Assembly: GCF_905171775.1 (NCBI RefSeq)
Contig: NC_053492.1
Coordinates: 182,564,778-182,628,777 of the forward strand
DNA length: 64,000 bases
DNA from: Rana temporaria
Taxonomy: Eukaryota > Chordata > Amphibia > Anura > Ranidae
Direction of reading: 5' to 3'
The notes beneath the pieces are model-generated. The model saw nothing but the letters and a program-made list of their open reading frames with translations, was not told the origin of the DNA and made no database searches. Position 1 is the first letter of the stretch. The number at the start of each line of letters is the position of its first letter. Shown here in pieces: positions 33,429 through 45,626 of this stretch. Position numbers and translations under genes: made by a program.

Positions 33429-34679
33429 TTACTGTGCGAGTTTGCAAGTAGGTCTAGTTATTGCAGGCCAGGCTGGATGGCTCTACAGGGTGGGTCTCCC
33501 CCTGGATCCCGAAGCTTGGAGAAGCTTCTGAAAGTTAGTAGGCAGAGGCAAAGAGGACCTGATCTGCTTACTGTCAGATTATCCCCCCCCCCCCCCCCAT
33601 TTTGGAGATTTCCCTTAAATTTCCTGTCCATAGCCAAAACAGAAAGTGAGGAAATCCCTGCAAATTAAGGAAATTCCTTGGGAACCCCCAGGTCACCAGA
33701 ACTAGTCCCCAATTGCAAGATTGCCCCCTCTGTTACTTTTCTGGGGACAAACCAAAATCTGTGATTTTTTTTTTTTACATTCAACGATTATGGTAAAGAG
33801 GACAAATAGAGAGGGGGGGGGGGATCTCCTCAACAGTGGCACAGACAGCAATAAAAACTGAGGAGCCTTTTAATCTCTCTGTTGGCTCTGTCTCCAGGCT
33901 GGAGCCAAGGAAAGGAAGCCTGAGAGAGGAATCTCTATTACCTTTGGACATCCTGGTTGGCATGGGAAGATCTGATCAGTTGGAGGCCTGAACAAGAATC
34001 TTGCCCAGTGCAGCAGGGAGTAAAGATGTGAAGGTTTACAGTGGAAGAAAGATACTTCTTCATATAGTTTTTAACTTTGTGTCAATTCTTTGAAGACGAC
34101 TGAGAGCTCTTGCTCCTTAAAAGATCTCGTCTCGGATCCATAGAGACTGCGTTTATGCCAGAGGGAGTACAGCCCAATATCTTCATTTTTGTACATATAG
34201 AAGATGTTTATCCTCTGATGTTTCTTAAAGTCAAGTTGGGCATCCCAGAATCCCTTTACCCTATCCAAGTTGTTTCCCCAATAAAATAAAAACAAAGCCC
34301 ATGGACTGATTATTTGCGTCTGGATGCAAGTTGGAAATGTGTTGCATTGCTGTGCAGAAATAGGGGGAATCAAGATATCCAGTGGCCCCTGCAGGGGTAG
34401 CGCTACAGTTGTATAATATACTCACCTTTTTCTGGCTTTCATAGTGCAGGTGACTGCACCATCCTGCCGGCGAGATCCCATAGAATGTGAAGTAGAAATC
34501 TCATCACGATTTTACTGCGTTTCATGTTTTACCGTGGCCGGCAGTCAAAATATTTCTATTCTGAGAGAGAGGTTGAAGCTCACCTAACTGCAGCAGATCC
34601 CCAACGCTGCTAAATGGAGTGGAGTTTGGGAGATGACAAGAGCTCCTAAAACGCAAGTTTAGCAGCTCCTCAAGTTTAA

Positions 34680-35176
34680 TGCCAAGTACACACAATTTTT
34701 TTTTCCGGCATGTAGAAAAAACAACGTTTTCCCAACTTCATCATTAAAACGACGTTGCCCACAAACCATCGTTTTTAAAAAATGCTCTAGCAAAGCGTGG
34801 TGATGTACAACGGCACTCTAAAGGGGAAGTTCCATTCGCCTTTGGGCTGCTTTAGCAGATTCTGTGTTGGTAAAAGACGATTCGCGCTTTTCTGTCTCTT
34901 ACAGCGTGATGAATGTGCTTACTCCATTATGAATGGTAGTTTTACCAAAACGAGCGCTCCTGTCTCAGAACTTGCTTCTAACGTCGTTTTAGCCCACACA
35001 CAATTTTTTACAACCTGAAAAACGACATAAATTTAAAAAATGCAGCATGTTGGAAAAAAATTGTCGTTTTTCAGAACCCGAAAAATTATGTGAAGCCCAC
35101 ACACGATAATTTTAAATTACATTTTTAAAAAACTACATTTTTTTTCATGCCGAAAAATGATCATGTGTACACGGCA
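34680..35176. mobile_element. Harbinger-like MITE (TGCCGCG family), TAA duplication
   Basis: TAA at 34677-34679 and 35177-35179; ends TGCCAAGTACACACAA and, read inversely, TGCCGTGTACACATGAT. The interior (about 34790-34990) matches 18500-18720 of the 16547 element in inverse orientation, including GGGGAAGTTCCATTCG. Confidence 0.8.
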
Positions 35177-35665
35177 TAAGAGCTGCTAGTGTACAAGAAG
35201 CCTTAGAGGGATTTGGGCTATTAAACATCCCCTAGATCTCAGCAGAAAGAGGACTCCACACTGAAGGTGCAGTGGGCAAAAGCGCATAGGTTATCCAACC
35301 TTTTGTTTTTTATGGGACTCTTTTGTGAGTTTTTATGCAGTGTTTCTGCAAGCGAGAGGGAGACATTTAAATAGGAGGCCTTGCAATTTAGGTTCAAGAT
35401 CTGCTTTAAAGCACATCTCATAGCAAACAAAAACATTTGCTACATTTCTGGCTTACATGCACATTTTCTATGATTTTTCCCCTTTAAAAACACACTGCAA
35501 GTACATGAAAATACTAGTTAGTATTCCATAATTACTGTATGGTATGCTCCTCCTAGGCATGTGGAGTCAGCCCTGCCTACCTAATTTCAAATGCACTACA
35601 AAATACACAGACTTCTCTTTATCACGTCCTCTCTCCATTTCCATACCCCCTTCCTTGTCCACTTA

Positions 35666-35877
35666 TGCCGCGTACACACGATCAGGCTTTTGCCCGACCA
35701 AAAGCTCATCGGAATTCCGACGAATTGCATTGGAGTAAAATAGAACATGTTCTATATTTAAACTCAGACTGAATTCATCTTAATTTCCCCGATGGGGCAT
35801 ACACACGGTCAGAATTTCCTATGGAAAAAGTCCGTCTGACTTTTTCCATTGGAAATTCCCATCATGTGTACACGGCA
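35666..35877. mobile_element. Harbinger-like MITE (TGCCGCG family), TTA duplication
   Basis: TTA at 35663-35665 and 35878-35880; ends TGCCGCGTACACACGATC and, inversely, TGCCGTGTACACATGATG. 212 bp, non-coding. Confidence 0.8.
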
Positions 35878-36227
35878 TTAGACAGCATAAGAAGTTATCA
35901 GCTCAAAAGACTTGTGTGCACTAATCCAATAAACAAAACTTTTAAAATGGTATATTTAGTAGACCACAAGGGAGCAAATAAGAGACGTGGACTAGTAGGA
36001 TTTACATACACTTCAATATCCTTGAAACAAATGGTATAGTAAACATGACAAAAATACTGCTAACATTACATTGAAAGGGGTTTGTAACTGGTTATTTGGA
36101 AATCTTTTATATTTCAAAGTAAAAAAATACACTCTGAGGTTTTGGCGCCGTCACAATACTTACAGACATGAAGTTATTTTTGCCACTCCCGATGACGTCA
36201 GCCACACTGAGCAACCATTGTCTATAG

Positions 36228-36362
36228 CAGTGATGGCAAACCTCGGCACCCAGATGTTTTGGAACGACATTTCCCATTATGCTCATGCATTCTGCAGTGT
36301 AGTCAAGTGTCATGGCAAATGTAGTTCCAAAACATATGGGGTGCCAACGTTCGCCATCACTG
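36228..36362. mobile_element. hAT MITE (A) with 8-bp duplication
   Basis: Ends CAGTGATGGCAAACCTCGG and, inversely, CAGTGATGGCGAACGTTGG. Flanks GTCTATAG (36220-36227) and GTCTATAC (36363-36370) differ in one base. The right flank is shared with the next hAT element. Confidence 0.85.
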
Positions 36363-36370
36363 GTCTATAC

Positions 36371-37034
36371 CAGTGGTTCTCAACCTTACTAGTGCCGTGA
36401 CCCCTTGATAAAATTTCCCAAGTTGTGGGGACCCCCAACAGTAAAATTATTTTGGTATAGTGGGTTGTCAGAACCCAAGGCAAGACACGTAATTTGTGCC
36501 CCTGACCAATGGATATTTAGCGCTCCCTGAGTCCTTTCCACTTCTACAGTACAGTGCTGGTGGGGACTTGGGATGAGTGGCAATGTTGGGGGGAGTTCTG
36601 ATCAGCCAACATAGGTGCTCTTGATCAAGGTTATCTGCTGATCTGAGAACTGTAGTGGGGACTTTTTGTGGCAACTATAATCACAGGTAGTGTTACTCAC
36701 TGTGTCTCCGGCTTCACTGTGAGACACAACTTTGTGGTGTCTCGTAGCAGTGACACCTATGCCGAAATCAGGAGATAGGGTCTCCTCCAGTCCCTCCCAC
36801 TTCACATTCATCACCAGTCAGCTAACCTCTAGTTTCTGCCCCCAGCCATGCCGTGAACTAAATGGGCGGCTACGAAGAGGCTGAGTGGGTGGCTCCAGGG
36901 ACAGCCCTGCTGGTCGGCCCCAAAAAAGCTGGGAGAGCGGTGCGGGCTTCAGGAACAGCCCATGATTTGGTGACCCCTGGCAAATCATCATTCGACCCCC
37001 AAAGGGGTCCCGACCCCCAGGTTGAGAACCACTG
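36371..37034. mobile_element. hAT element (B) with perfect 8-bp duplication
   Basis: Ends CAGTGGTTCTCAACCTTA and, inversely, CAGTGGTTCTCAACCTGG; flanks GTCTATAC at 36363-36370 and 37035-37042. 664 bp, no transposase frame. Its right flank is only about 30 bp from the splice donor of the biotin-site exon. Confidence 0.9.
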
Positions 37035-37072
37035 GTCTATACGATCATTCAATTCTATGCCTGAAGACTTAC

Positions 37073-37144
37073 CTCCATTTTCATAGCAATCATGACCATC
37101 AGTGGATCTCCAGCTTCTACTTTATCTCCAACTTTTACAAACAC
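37073..37144 (-). CDS. MCCC1: MCCC1 exon with biotinylation site
   Basis: 24 codons encoding VFVKVGDKVEAGDPLMVMIAMKME. The AMKM motif carries the lysine to which biotin is attached by holocarboxylase synthetase, so this exon is the functional core of the carrier domain. Acceptor TTTATAG and donor GAG|GTAAGT are canonical; phase 0 at both sides. It is closely bracketed by two hAT insertions (ending at 37034 and starting at 37308). Confidence 0.96.
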
Positions 37145-40100
37145 CTATAAACAAGCCATGAATAATAATTAGACAGTAAAACAACTAGCTGGGTTATTTA
37201 CCAATTCATGATTGTGTATTTTGACAGGTTATTGCACACAAGACAACATAAAATCTGAAGGTAAAAATAAATAATAATAATTATTAAAAAATAAATACCC
37301 TCTAGTACAGGGGTCTCAACCTCAAATTACCTGAGGGCCACAAGACAAGTTTTCATATGCCATGGGGGGCCGCATGCAAACTTTCAAACTTCAAAAACAA
37401 CAGTACTGGTGTCAGCGAACACATTATTAACCCCCAGCACTGGTGTCAGCGAGCGCATTATTACCACCAGCACTGGTGTAAGTCAGGGTTTGACAAATTT
37501 GCTTGGAATCTAGGAGCCAGCTAAAAAAGTTAGGAGCCAGAAAACGCACCCCGTCCCGACGAGCTTGCGCGCAGAAGCGAACACATACGCGAGCAGCGCC
37601 CGCATATGTAAACGGTGTTCAAACCACACATGTGAGGCATCGCCGTGATTGGTAGAGCGAGAGCAATCATTCTAGCACTAGACCTCCTCTGTAACTTAAA
37701 ACATGCAACCTGTAGAGTTTTTTAAACGTCGCCTATGAAGATTTTAAAAAGGGTAAAAAAGTTTGTCGGCATTCCACAAGCGGACGCAATTTTGAAGCGT
37801 GACATGTTGGGTATGAATTTACTCGGCGTAACATTATCTTTCATAATATTAAAAAAAATGGGGATAACTTTACTGTTGTCTTATTTTTTTAATTAAAAAA
37901 AAAGTGTATTTTTTTCCCAAAAAAGTGCGCTTGTAAGACCGCTGCGCAAATACGGCGTAACAGAAAGTATTGCAACGATCGCCATTTTATTCTCTAGGGT
38001 GTTAGGATAAAAAATATATATAATGTTTGGGGGTTCTAATAAGAGGGAAGAAGATGGCAGTGAAAATAGTGTAAAATGACATTAGAATTGTGTAAAATGA
38101 CATTAGAATTGCTGTTTAACTTGTAATGCTTAACTTGTAATACCAACGGCTCACCACCAGATGGCGCCAGCTCACAAAAACATTTTTTCCCTCTTTGCTC
38201 CACCCACTTCCGCCCTGCCTGCGGGCCATTTATAACTGGTCCGTGGGCCGCAAATGGCCCGCGGGCCGGTACTTTGAGACCACTGCTCTAGTACAATATG
38301 AAATGTTTGCATCCAAATTGACCTTAGATGACATATCATTCCAACTATAGGTCTCCAATTTTAACCCTGCCACTCATCCCCTACAGCCTACTCTCTAGAA
38401 AGCTACTTATAGTTTTTGAATGGCCCTGAATTTGAGCCTCGTTTTGGTTCATCGCCTCCTCACGACAAACAGAGCTTGAAGGTAATGTAAAGGTCTGCGT
38501 TTTATTTATTTATTTTTTTGAAAACGCTCCTTTCCGCATCGAGTGCCCCCTTGGAGACCCGCATTCCAAGGGGGCACTCGTGAGGGGGGCGCTCTCCCGA
38601 GTCCTGCTGCTGCGTCCATTGACACAGACAGCAAGGACTCGGCCCTGCCTGGTATGGATTTTGGGGGGGCCCCACGCTAATTATTTTTTAAATTAGGCAT
38701 GGGGATTCCCTTCAAAATTCATACCAGACCTGAAGGTCCTGGTATGGATTTGGGTGGGACCCCACACCATTTCCCCCCCCCAGTTTTTTAATTGCCGGAA
38801 ATTGTTTATAGTCCTGTCAGCGGGAAACCCCACGGACAGCTGATTACTTTTTGGTGGTCAAGGACACAGCAGTCACCCGCGCCTTAACAACCAGGTTGTT
38901 TACTAAGATGCTGCTGGCACCTGCCAGTTTCTTAAATATTGCATGCCAGGAGGACCACCAATTATTTACTGCATGCATTTTTGTTCGTGAATTGATTTTT
39001 ACTCCTGTTTTATATGGTATTTACTGAGCGTTTTTGCTTTATGCGGTAAATACAGTATAAAGCAGTAGTAAATTGACATTTTCAGAATCTTATTCAAGAT
39101 TTGGGAAAACACCTAAATAATACATGCCGTCTGGTTCTGTGAATGGAGCCCACAGTAATTTGAAAATATTGTAGCCTGAAACTAGGGCATATTTTACAAT
39201 CACAGCTTGTTTGCCATTTGTTGGCATATCATTATCCAGCGGCTAATTATACATTTACTGCTGTGATTTTTATTTCTACCAAGCTGACTTTAAGGCCCCT
39301 TTCACACGGACGGACAGAATGGTGCTTTTAGCTACGGATTCTCAAGTTATCTACCGCAGCTAAAAACACACAAATGCTTTCCCATGGCCCCATTCACACG
39401 CAGTGTTTAGCTGCGGTTTCGTTACATGCGGTTTGGTGCAGATAGAAAAAAATAGATTTGACTGCGTCCAGGAATGATTTTGCGCAGCTATCTGCACATA
39501 ACTGCAGGTAATCGCAGTGCACTGCGTCAGCTGCAGATAGCAGCATGAACAAAAACAAAACAGGAAGCACATCAAAATAAAAAAAACGGTTGCTATGGGC
39601 ATGACAATAATGGCCGACCGCAGCTGCATGTAAAACGCAGCTAAATCGCTGTGCCTGGAGTCTTGAATTTCAAAAGAAAGTAACATGCTGTTAACTGTGG
39701 CAGAACAGTCGTCCGTGTGAAAGGGACCCAAGATGCTTTCCTTTCATGCAAGCTGTAAAACCCAATTACCTTAAAAAGTGGAAGTAAAGGCTATGACCAG
39801 TCTGCTTAAAAAGGTTTTCTCCTCATACCTATGTGGCTTACCATTTGTAAAAGATCTGTGCAAATACCTTTCTTGTAAATCCGTTTTGGTGCGATCACAC
39901 AATTAAGAAGCTGCAGCACCCCTGTGTCAGAGAGCACTTGAAAATAGGGCTGAATTTATGGGGCTGCGATCTTTATTGCATCCTCACAAATTTTGTCAGT
40001 GGTGCTCCTCCCCCACCTTTTGCAGAAGCTGCAGCTTCCTCAATCATGTGACCAGTCAAAAAATAAATAAATAAATAAAAAAAAAAAAAAGGGCATTTAT

Positions 40101-40148
40101 ACCAATCTCAAAACTTTAAAACACACAAAAAAGGTTAAAGTTCATTAC
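37145..40148 (-). other. MCCC1: MCCC1 intron
   Basis: 3.0 kb. It contains the hAT at 37308-38285, a palindromic MITE near 39294-39728 (ends GGCCCCTTTCACACGGAC and GTCCGTGTGAAAGGGACC), and unassigned sequence at 38300-39290. No exon seen. Confidence 0.7.
37308..38285. mobile_element. hAT element (C) with 8-bp duplication, carrying a nested copy
   Basis: Ends CAGGGGTCTCAACCTCAAA and, inversely, CAGTGGTCTCAAAGTACC; flanks CTCTAGTA at 37300-37307 and 38286-38293. A second, truncated element starts at 37484 with CAGGGTTTGACAAATTTGC and runs to about 38181. It is an inverted copy of 6204-5520 of the hAT at 5450. Confidence 0.85.
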
Positions 40149-40256
40149 CTTTTCTATCGTTCCAGTCATGGGTGCTACAGCCCCTCCTTGACTTCCTGAG
40201 GTGCTTACTTCAGAGAGAAATTTGGGAACAGGAATACCCAACTGGACACTGTCCTC
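40149..40256 (-). CDS. MCCC1: MCCC1 exon (linker to biotinyl domain)
   Basis: 36 codons: EDSVQLGIPVPKFLSEVS, then GGAVAPMTGTIEK. This is the linker and the first strands of the biotinyl carrier domain (the PMTGTIEK segment is conserved in biotin carriers). Acceptor TGCAG; donor AAG|GTAATG. Phase 0 at both ends; continues directly into VFVKVGDKV. Confidence 0.95.
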
Positions 40257-40479
40257 CTGCAGCAAGAAGACATGGATAGTGTCAGATACAGTAAACAGTA
40301 CATGAGTGAGAGATATACAGTACTAGGTCACTTACAAAAATGTCTGTAATACAGACTAGCAATGTACATAGATATTGTGAGAATAGCAAAATAATGAGTA
40401 CAAAAGAAAAAATCCCGCGCTAATAATGTGTAAGTGGAGCAGCTAACACAGCAAGAAAGATCAAATTGCTAAAAGATAC

Positions 40480-41215
40480 TGTGGAAAAAGTGTAGCGCTA
40501 GAAATGATTGAATTTCAATGAAAGATTTGTAAATAAATAAACAAAATACATATACAAACACCACAAGTGAAAATGGATAGTGTTACCACTAATTTACAGT
40601 CCATAAACCTCCAATAAATGGATAATAGTGACAAAATCTGGACAATGCCAGAAAGATTGAAGTGAATAGAAAAGTTCATATATGAGAAATCCAGTGACTA
40701 GGTGAATAAACACAATCCAAACGGTGATTTCTAGATAGGAGATCCACCACCACTTATAATAGGGGGCTTGCCGGATAGATTGGACCCCGAAGGGCATATA
40801 CCCACTAGGCCAATCAAGCTTGTAAATAGGATATACTTTAGAGGATATACCACAGATGTCTCAAAGCCAGGAATCATTGATAAGACCTCCAGGAAATCCA
40901 GGGGTTTACACCAGGTGAAGATTTACAGCAAATCCCAGAGACGGCACATCAGATATCCCAATGTAAAAGAAAAAATTGGAGCGCACATAGCATAATTCCG
41001 TATAAATAACACGAAATTTATTAAAAGAAAGAAACTCACATATTGCAGTAATAAAACAAGCTCATAAAATCAGGGTAGCAATGACGACAGCAGTCCTTCC
41101 CAACATGTTTCGTTACAATAGTACTTCATCTGGGGTGTTGTATATGTATTTTGTTTATTTATTTACAAATTTTTCATTGAAATTCAATCATTTCTAGCGC
41201 TACACTTTTTCCACA
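40480..41215. mobile_element. Inverted-repeat element, possibly Penelope-like
   Basis: Two 80-bp arms: TGTGGAAAAAGTGTAGCGCT at 40480 and its inverse ending at 41215, continuing through ATTGAATTTCAATG and the AAATAAATAAACAAAATACA stretch, almost identical. Between the arms lies a hammerhead-like motif. Terminal repeats with hammerheads are a feature of Penelope-like retroelements. No reverse transcriptase was recognised, so the assignment is tentative. Confidence 0.45.
41098..41135 (-). ncRNA. Hammerhead-ribozyme-like motif
   Basis: On the minus strand: CCCC arm, AGATGAAG (consensus CUGAUGA with one change), stem GTAC-TATT-GTAAC, then CGAAAC, then an arm TGTTGGG that can pair with the 5' CCCA. 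Both conserved core blocks are close to consensus. Similar motifs are known in Penelope-like elements. Activity unproven. Confidence 0.45.
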
Positions 41216-43692
41216 ATAGCAAAATAATGTACTTTTGAGTAACCATAGCCCAACTGGACAAAGATTACTCAAAATTATTTATTGCTCATCGTCTTCTATG
41301 CTCACCTAAAGCCCAAGTTTAGGCAAACTTAAAAAAATAAAATAAAAAATGTGTAAACAATAGTGCTGCACTATAAATATTCAGATGACAGAAATAAAAT
41401 GTGCAAAGTACAAATGTGTGAACAGATCACACTGGCGTATACAAGTCAAAAACATAGAAATGTATTTACCCCACCAATATTAGACTAGTAATGTCCATAG
41501 AGCTCAGTGTCACTGTGAAAAATGTCCAGTAAAGTCAATCGAGCAAGGTGATGTTAGATCTTCCATGCAAACCACCACCACGAAAGCCCCCAAGGGTGTA
41601 CGCTCACCTTACTGATGTGGACCCCAATACATGGAGAAACAGAAGCCTTGAGTTATAAATCAAAAGCTGCAGGTAAACACTTCGATGAGTTTGACTGTTA
41701 GCAATAACAGCTCCACTCAAAAAAAGAAGGAAATAAAAAAGCCTCATAGTGCAGACTATAATAAAAATATGGCTGTATTTAAACTATAACTGCACTGACA
41801 TGTACGAATCACAAGTACCGAGCCTCCACCTCCCTTCTACAGTCAAACCATGTCAAAAAGAAAGAGCAACAGAAGCCGGCAAAGCATCAAAGCAAACACT
41901 CGCTCACCTGAGTGCGTCTAAGATGAGAGAGTGTTTGGGTTAGAGGCACAAACTGGACATTCATCTCAAACCCCCCAATACAGTAGTACAGAGGGTATCA
42001 AGCACCAAACGAAACTTTTTTATGGGGTTATAGCCAAACTGGTGGTAGGTGTTAAAAGCAGAAAGGGTGATTGGGGTGGTGCGGGAGTAGTGGTGAGAAT
42101 AGGGATGTTCAGTGGGGTGGTGGCATGCACAGTGGTGGGTAGCAGATAGTGTGCACAAAGGTAGTTGGGTCTGTTCACCAGCAGTCAAGTGAATGGAGGG
42201 TGGAACTGGCAGGCCCAGTTAGAATGAGGAAAAGCAGCTATTTACAAGATAGAGCGAGGAGTGCACAGACTGTATATGGCTATTGTGGGCAGTATTCAGT
42301 GCCAGAATCAACATGTGATAAAGGCACAAAGAAGATGCTGTGCAGGGGATGCAGGAAGCACGGTAGGCACCAGGTTCCGCAGGTGATGAACAGAGGAGGC
42401 AAGATCCTGACAGCAATATATAGAAAACCTAAAACAATATGCATTAGGTTTCTGCCCTAGAGGTGCTTACACCTCACACACACACTGGTGACATTTAAAA
42501 TATACATTTACATACTGTACATATAAACACGAAGTTCTGCCATATTACGCAGTCTGCAGAAAACACTCAGCAAAATCAGTCTCTGCTGCCCTAGAGAAAC
42601 TGACATTCTAATGTCCCAACCTTACTTATAACTATTATTTCAGTTCTGTGAGCATGGAGTGACAGAATCATTTCTGCAGCTTCTGCACAGGGAGATCGCT
42701 GAGCTAGCAGTAGTTCGATGTGATTTGCTGTCTACCAAAAAAGTTATTTCTATAAAAAAAAATATATATATATATATATTTATTTATATTACCAGTTGCC
42801 TACCTTTGGCGTATTACACACAGCCATAAAAATCTCCTCCTCTGTACACAAGGCAGTCTCTTGTACATCCAGGACACTGCCTGAAGTCACATAGGTTAGA
42901 CTTGATGGACTTATGTCTTTTTTCAACCTCACCTACTATGCAAGTTTCTCTTCTACCCTGCTTGCCCCCAAGCACAGTACCCGGAGACCTACTGTCTGTA
43001 GAAAGTGGAGCTCCCAATCCTACGATTGGCAGCCAAACTGAAGCCTTCCTCATAGAATGATCACTGTAACAGCCAATCACAATGATCATTCGGTGTAACA
43101 TTTCTAAAGAACAACAAAAGTAACACAGTAGCTGTCTTATCTACTCAGTTCCCTGACAGACAGTATCAGTGTTAGAGCTGCAACACACACAGAAGAATGT
43201 TTATTGTGCGTGCAGGAAATTTGTTAACCCTTAACCAACCCAGACATGCTCTTATTTAACCTTTATTTTACCATTCAACCCATTCATTTCAGTAGATCAC
43301 CCTCTATAAGCACTATGTAATAGTTTAATCTCCTGTTCCATGTTTCCATTTTAAATCATTTGTAAAAATAAAAAATAAAATAAAAAAAGTGATTTCTGGT
43401 ATATCTGTTTAATTTTAAATCAGCCCTATTTCTTTTGTAAATAACACGATAATGTAAATTTAAGTGTTGCAGTAAATAAAACGGGCAGCAGAATATGTAC
43501 AAGCTTCCCCACACTAATGGAACTTGTGTTCAAACTTGGAAAAAAATAAAATAAAAAATGTTTCCCAAAATTATTACTCTGTCCCCCCCCCCCTTAAAAT
43601 GCAAATAAATTACAAATAAATCAGAAGACCTTAGCATCACATTAAAGTCCCATTTGTCCCTCAAAATATATGCAGTCAGTATTTACAGTTAA

Positions 43693-44664
43693 AGCGGGGA
43701 TTCACCCAAAAAAAAAAAATTCTAACATTACATTGAGCCGAGTTGTTAGAATGACATTATGCTGTTTTTTTTTTTTTATTTCCTTGCCGTACATACCGTT
43801 TTATCTATATTTTCACTGCGGCTTCCGGGTATGTAATCTGCGGGACTGGGCGTTCCTATTCACATGCTAATTGATTGACATGCTTCCGACCGGCGCATAC
43901 AGCGCGTCACGAGTTGCTGAAAGAAGCCGAACGTCGGTGCGCAAGCGCCGTATAGAGCCGACTCGCAGTCCGGATTCTTTCGGCAACTCGTGACGCGCTG
44001 TATGCGCCGGTCGGACATACCCGAAAGCCGCTGTGAAAATATAGATAAAACTGTATGTACGGCAAGGAAAAAAAAAAAAAAAAACAGCATAATGTCATTC
44101 TCACAACTCGGCTTAAAGTGGTGGTTCACCCTCCATAACAACTTTTTAGCATAAAATGAGGCATAGTAGCGCGAGCTACAGTATGCCCGTCTTTATTTTT
44201 TTATCCCCGTACTCACTGTGCACTCGTAGATACAAGATTACGACTCCCCGCAGGGAATGGGCGTTCCTATGGAGAGGGAAGGTGATTGACGGCCGGCTCT
44301 GGCACGTCACGCTCCCCGAAGACAGCCGGAACAGGTTTTGGCTCTTCACGGCGCCTGCGCACAGACTATGCGCAGGCGCCAAGTCCTATTTCGGCTATTT
44401 CCGGAGAAGCGTGACGTGCCAGAGCCGGCCGTCAATCACCTTCCCTCTCCATAGGAACGCCCATTCCCTGCGGGGAGTCGTAATCTTGTATCTACGAGTG
44501 CACAGTGAGTACGGGGATAAAAAAATAAAGACAGGCATACTGTAGCTCGCGCTACTATGCCTCATTTTATGCTAGAGGGGGAAAAATTTTTTTTTTTTTA
44601 TTAATAGGGTGAACCCCCGCTTTAATGTAATGTTAGAATTTATTTTTTTGGGTGAACCCACGCT
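43693..44664. mobile_element. TTAA-flanked palindromic MITE (Kolobok-like), copy 3, interrupted
   Basis: TTAA at 43689-43692 and 44665-44668; ends AGCGGGGATTCACCC and GGGTGAACCCACGCT. The arms pair (TCTAACATTACATTGAGCCG left with its inverse right), but the right arm is split by copy 4 at 44117-44621. Confidence 0.85.
44117..44621. mobile_element. TTAA-flanked palindromic MITE (Kolobok-like), copy 4, nested
   Basis: TTAA at 44113-44116 and 44622-44625; ends AGTGGTGGTTCACCC and GGGTGAACCCCCGCT. Its interior is close to copy 1 at 11647 (GTAGCGCGAGCTACAGTATG, GATTGACGGCCGGCTCTGGC). Inserted in the right arm of copy 3. Confidence 0.85.
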
Positions 44665-44758
44665 TTAAGTTAGAGTAATGAATAGACATAGCGGAAATGT
44701 AAAAATAAAGGCTGGTCCATAGGGGGTAAACAGGTGCGAGAGGCTGAAGTGTGTGTGT

Positions 44759-44889
<131 letters not shown>

Positions 44890-44955
44890 TTTATTATTAT
44901 TTATTCATATGTTCATTATTTCAAATGCAGATATACTACTATACCACTGTGTTAC

Positions 44956-45093
44956 CATTGAGAAGAGATGGATCGTGTTATCAATGATAACAAGCTTGGA
45001 TTTACAAAGTGTGCCATCCACAGAGCATCTTAGGAATGTCATGCCACCTTCATTCAGAAGTTCTCCTGAAACTTTCAGCACTTTATCTTGAAC
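44956..45093 (-). CDS. MCCC1: MCCC1 exon (central region)
   Basis: 46 codons: VQDKVLKVSGELLNEGGMTF, then LRCSVDGTLCKSKLVIIDNT and IHLFSM. It encodes part of the region between the biotin carboxylase and biotinyl domains that contacts the beta subunit in related carboxylases. Acceptor TTTCAG, donor ATG|GTAACA. Phase 0 at both ends. Confidence 0.95.
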
Positions 45094-45576
45094 CTGAAAC
45101 ATACAAAAAAAAATAAAAAATAAAAAATAATGCCCAGGCTGAAATCCACTTTTGTCTAAAACTAGCCAGTAATGAACCATATCTAGCTTGCTAGAGAGGT
45201 GCTCAGACAAGCCAGCTCACTTTTTCCCTATATCCATCAGTTACATGGTCTACTGTAGTCCATCACGTTGTGCGCCTGATCATAATGATGTGATGATTAT
45301 TCAATACCTATTTCAGTTTTCAACGATTATCCATCTACGGCATACAATAATCTTACTATCAATTCTAATGAAACAGTTTTGAACTGCTACCTAGTATGGC
45401 TTTACCATTTCCTAATTACTTGCCAAGAAGCCGAGTTTACAAGCAGTTCAAATATATAACCGTAACAAGATATTTTAATCTTCATTTTGTTGCATGCGAG
45501 CTTGCAAAAAAGTGTAATATCTCCAAGCCACAATTTACTACTCAGGACATGTAGCTCAGTACACACTCCCAGTTAC
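45094..45576 (-). other. MCCC1: MCCC1 intron
   Basis: 483 bp. An A-rich run at 45104-45129 lies near the downstream acceptor. No other feature seen. Confidence 0.7.
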
Positions 45577-45626
45577 CTGAATGTCAAATGATCCATCACG
45601 GTTGTAATTAATTTTCAAGTCCACTT
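45577..45626 (-). CDS. MCCC1: MCCC1 small exon
   Basis: 50 nt: two bases completing a Lys codon, then VDLKINYNRDGSFDIQ. It aligns with the strand pair preceding the previous exon's product. Acceptor AAACAG, donor CAG|GTAACT. It starts in phase 1 after exon 49612 and ends in phase 0. Confidence 0.93.

Larger units (their letters stand above)
32849..37072 (-). other. MCCC1: MCCC1 intron (between last two exons)
   Basis: 4.2 kb holding MITEs at 33060, 34680 and 35666 and the paired hAT elements at 36228 and 36371. No exon seen in the remainder. Confidence 0.75.
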
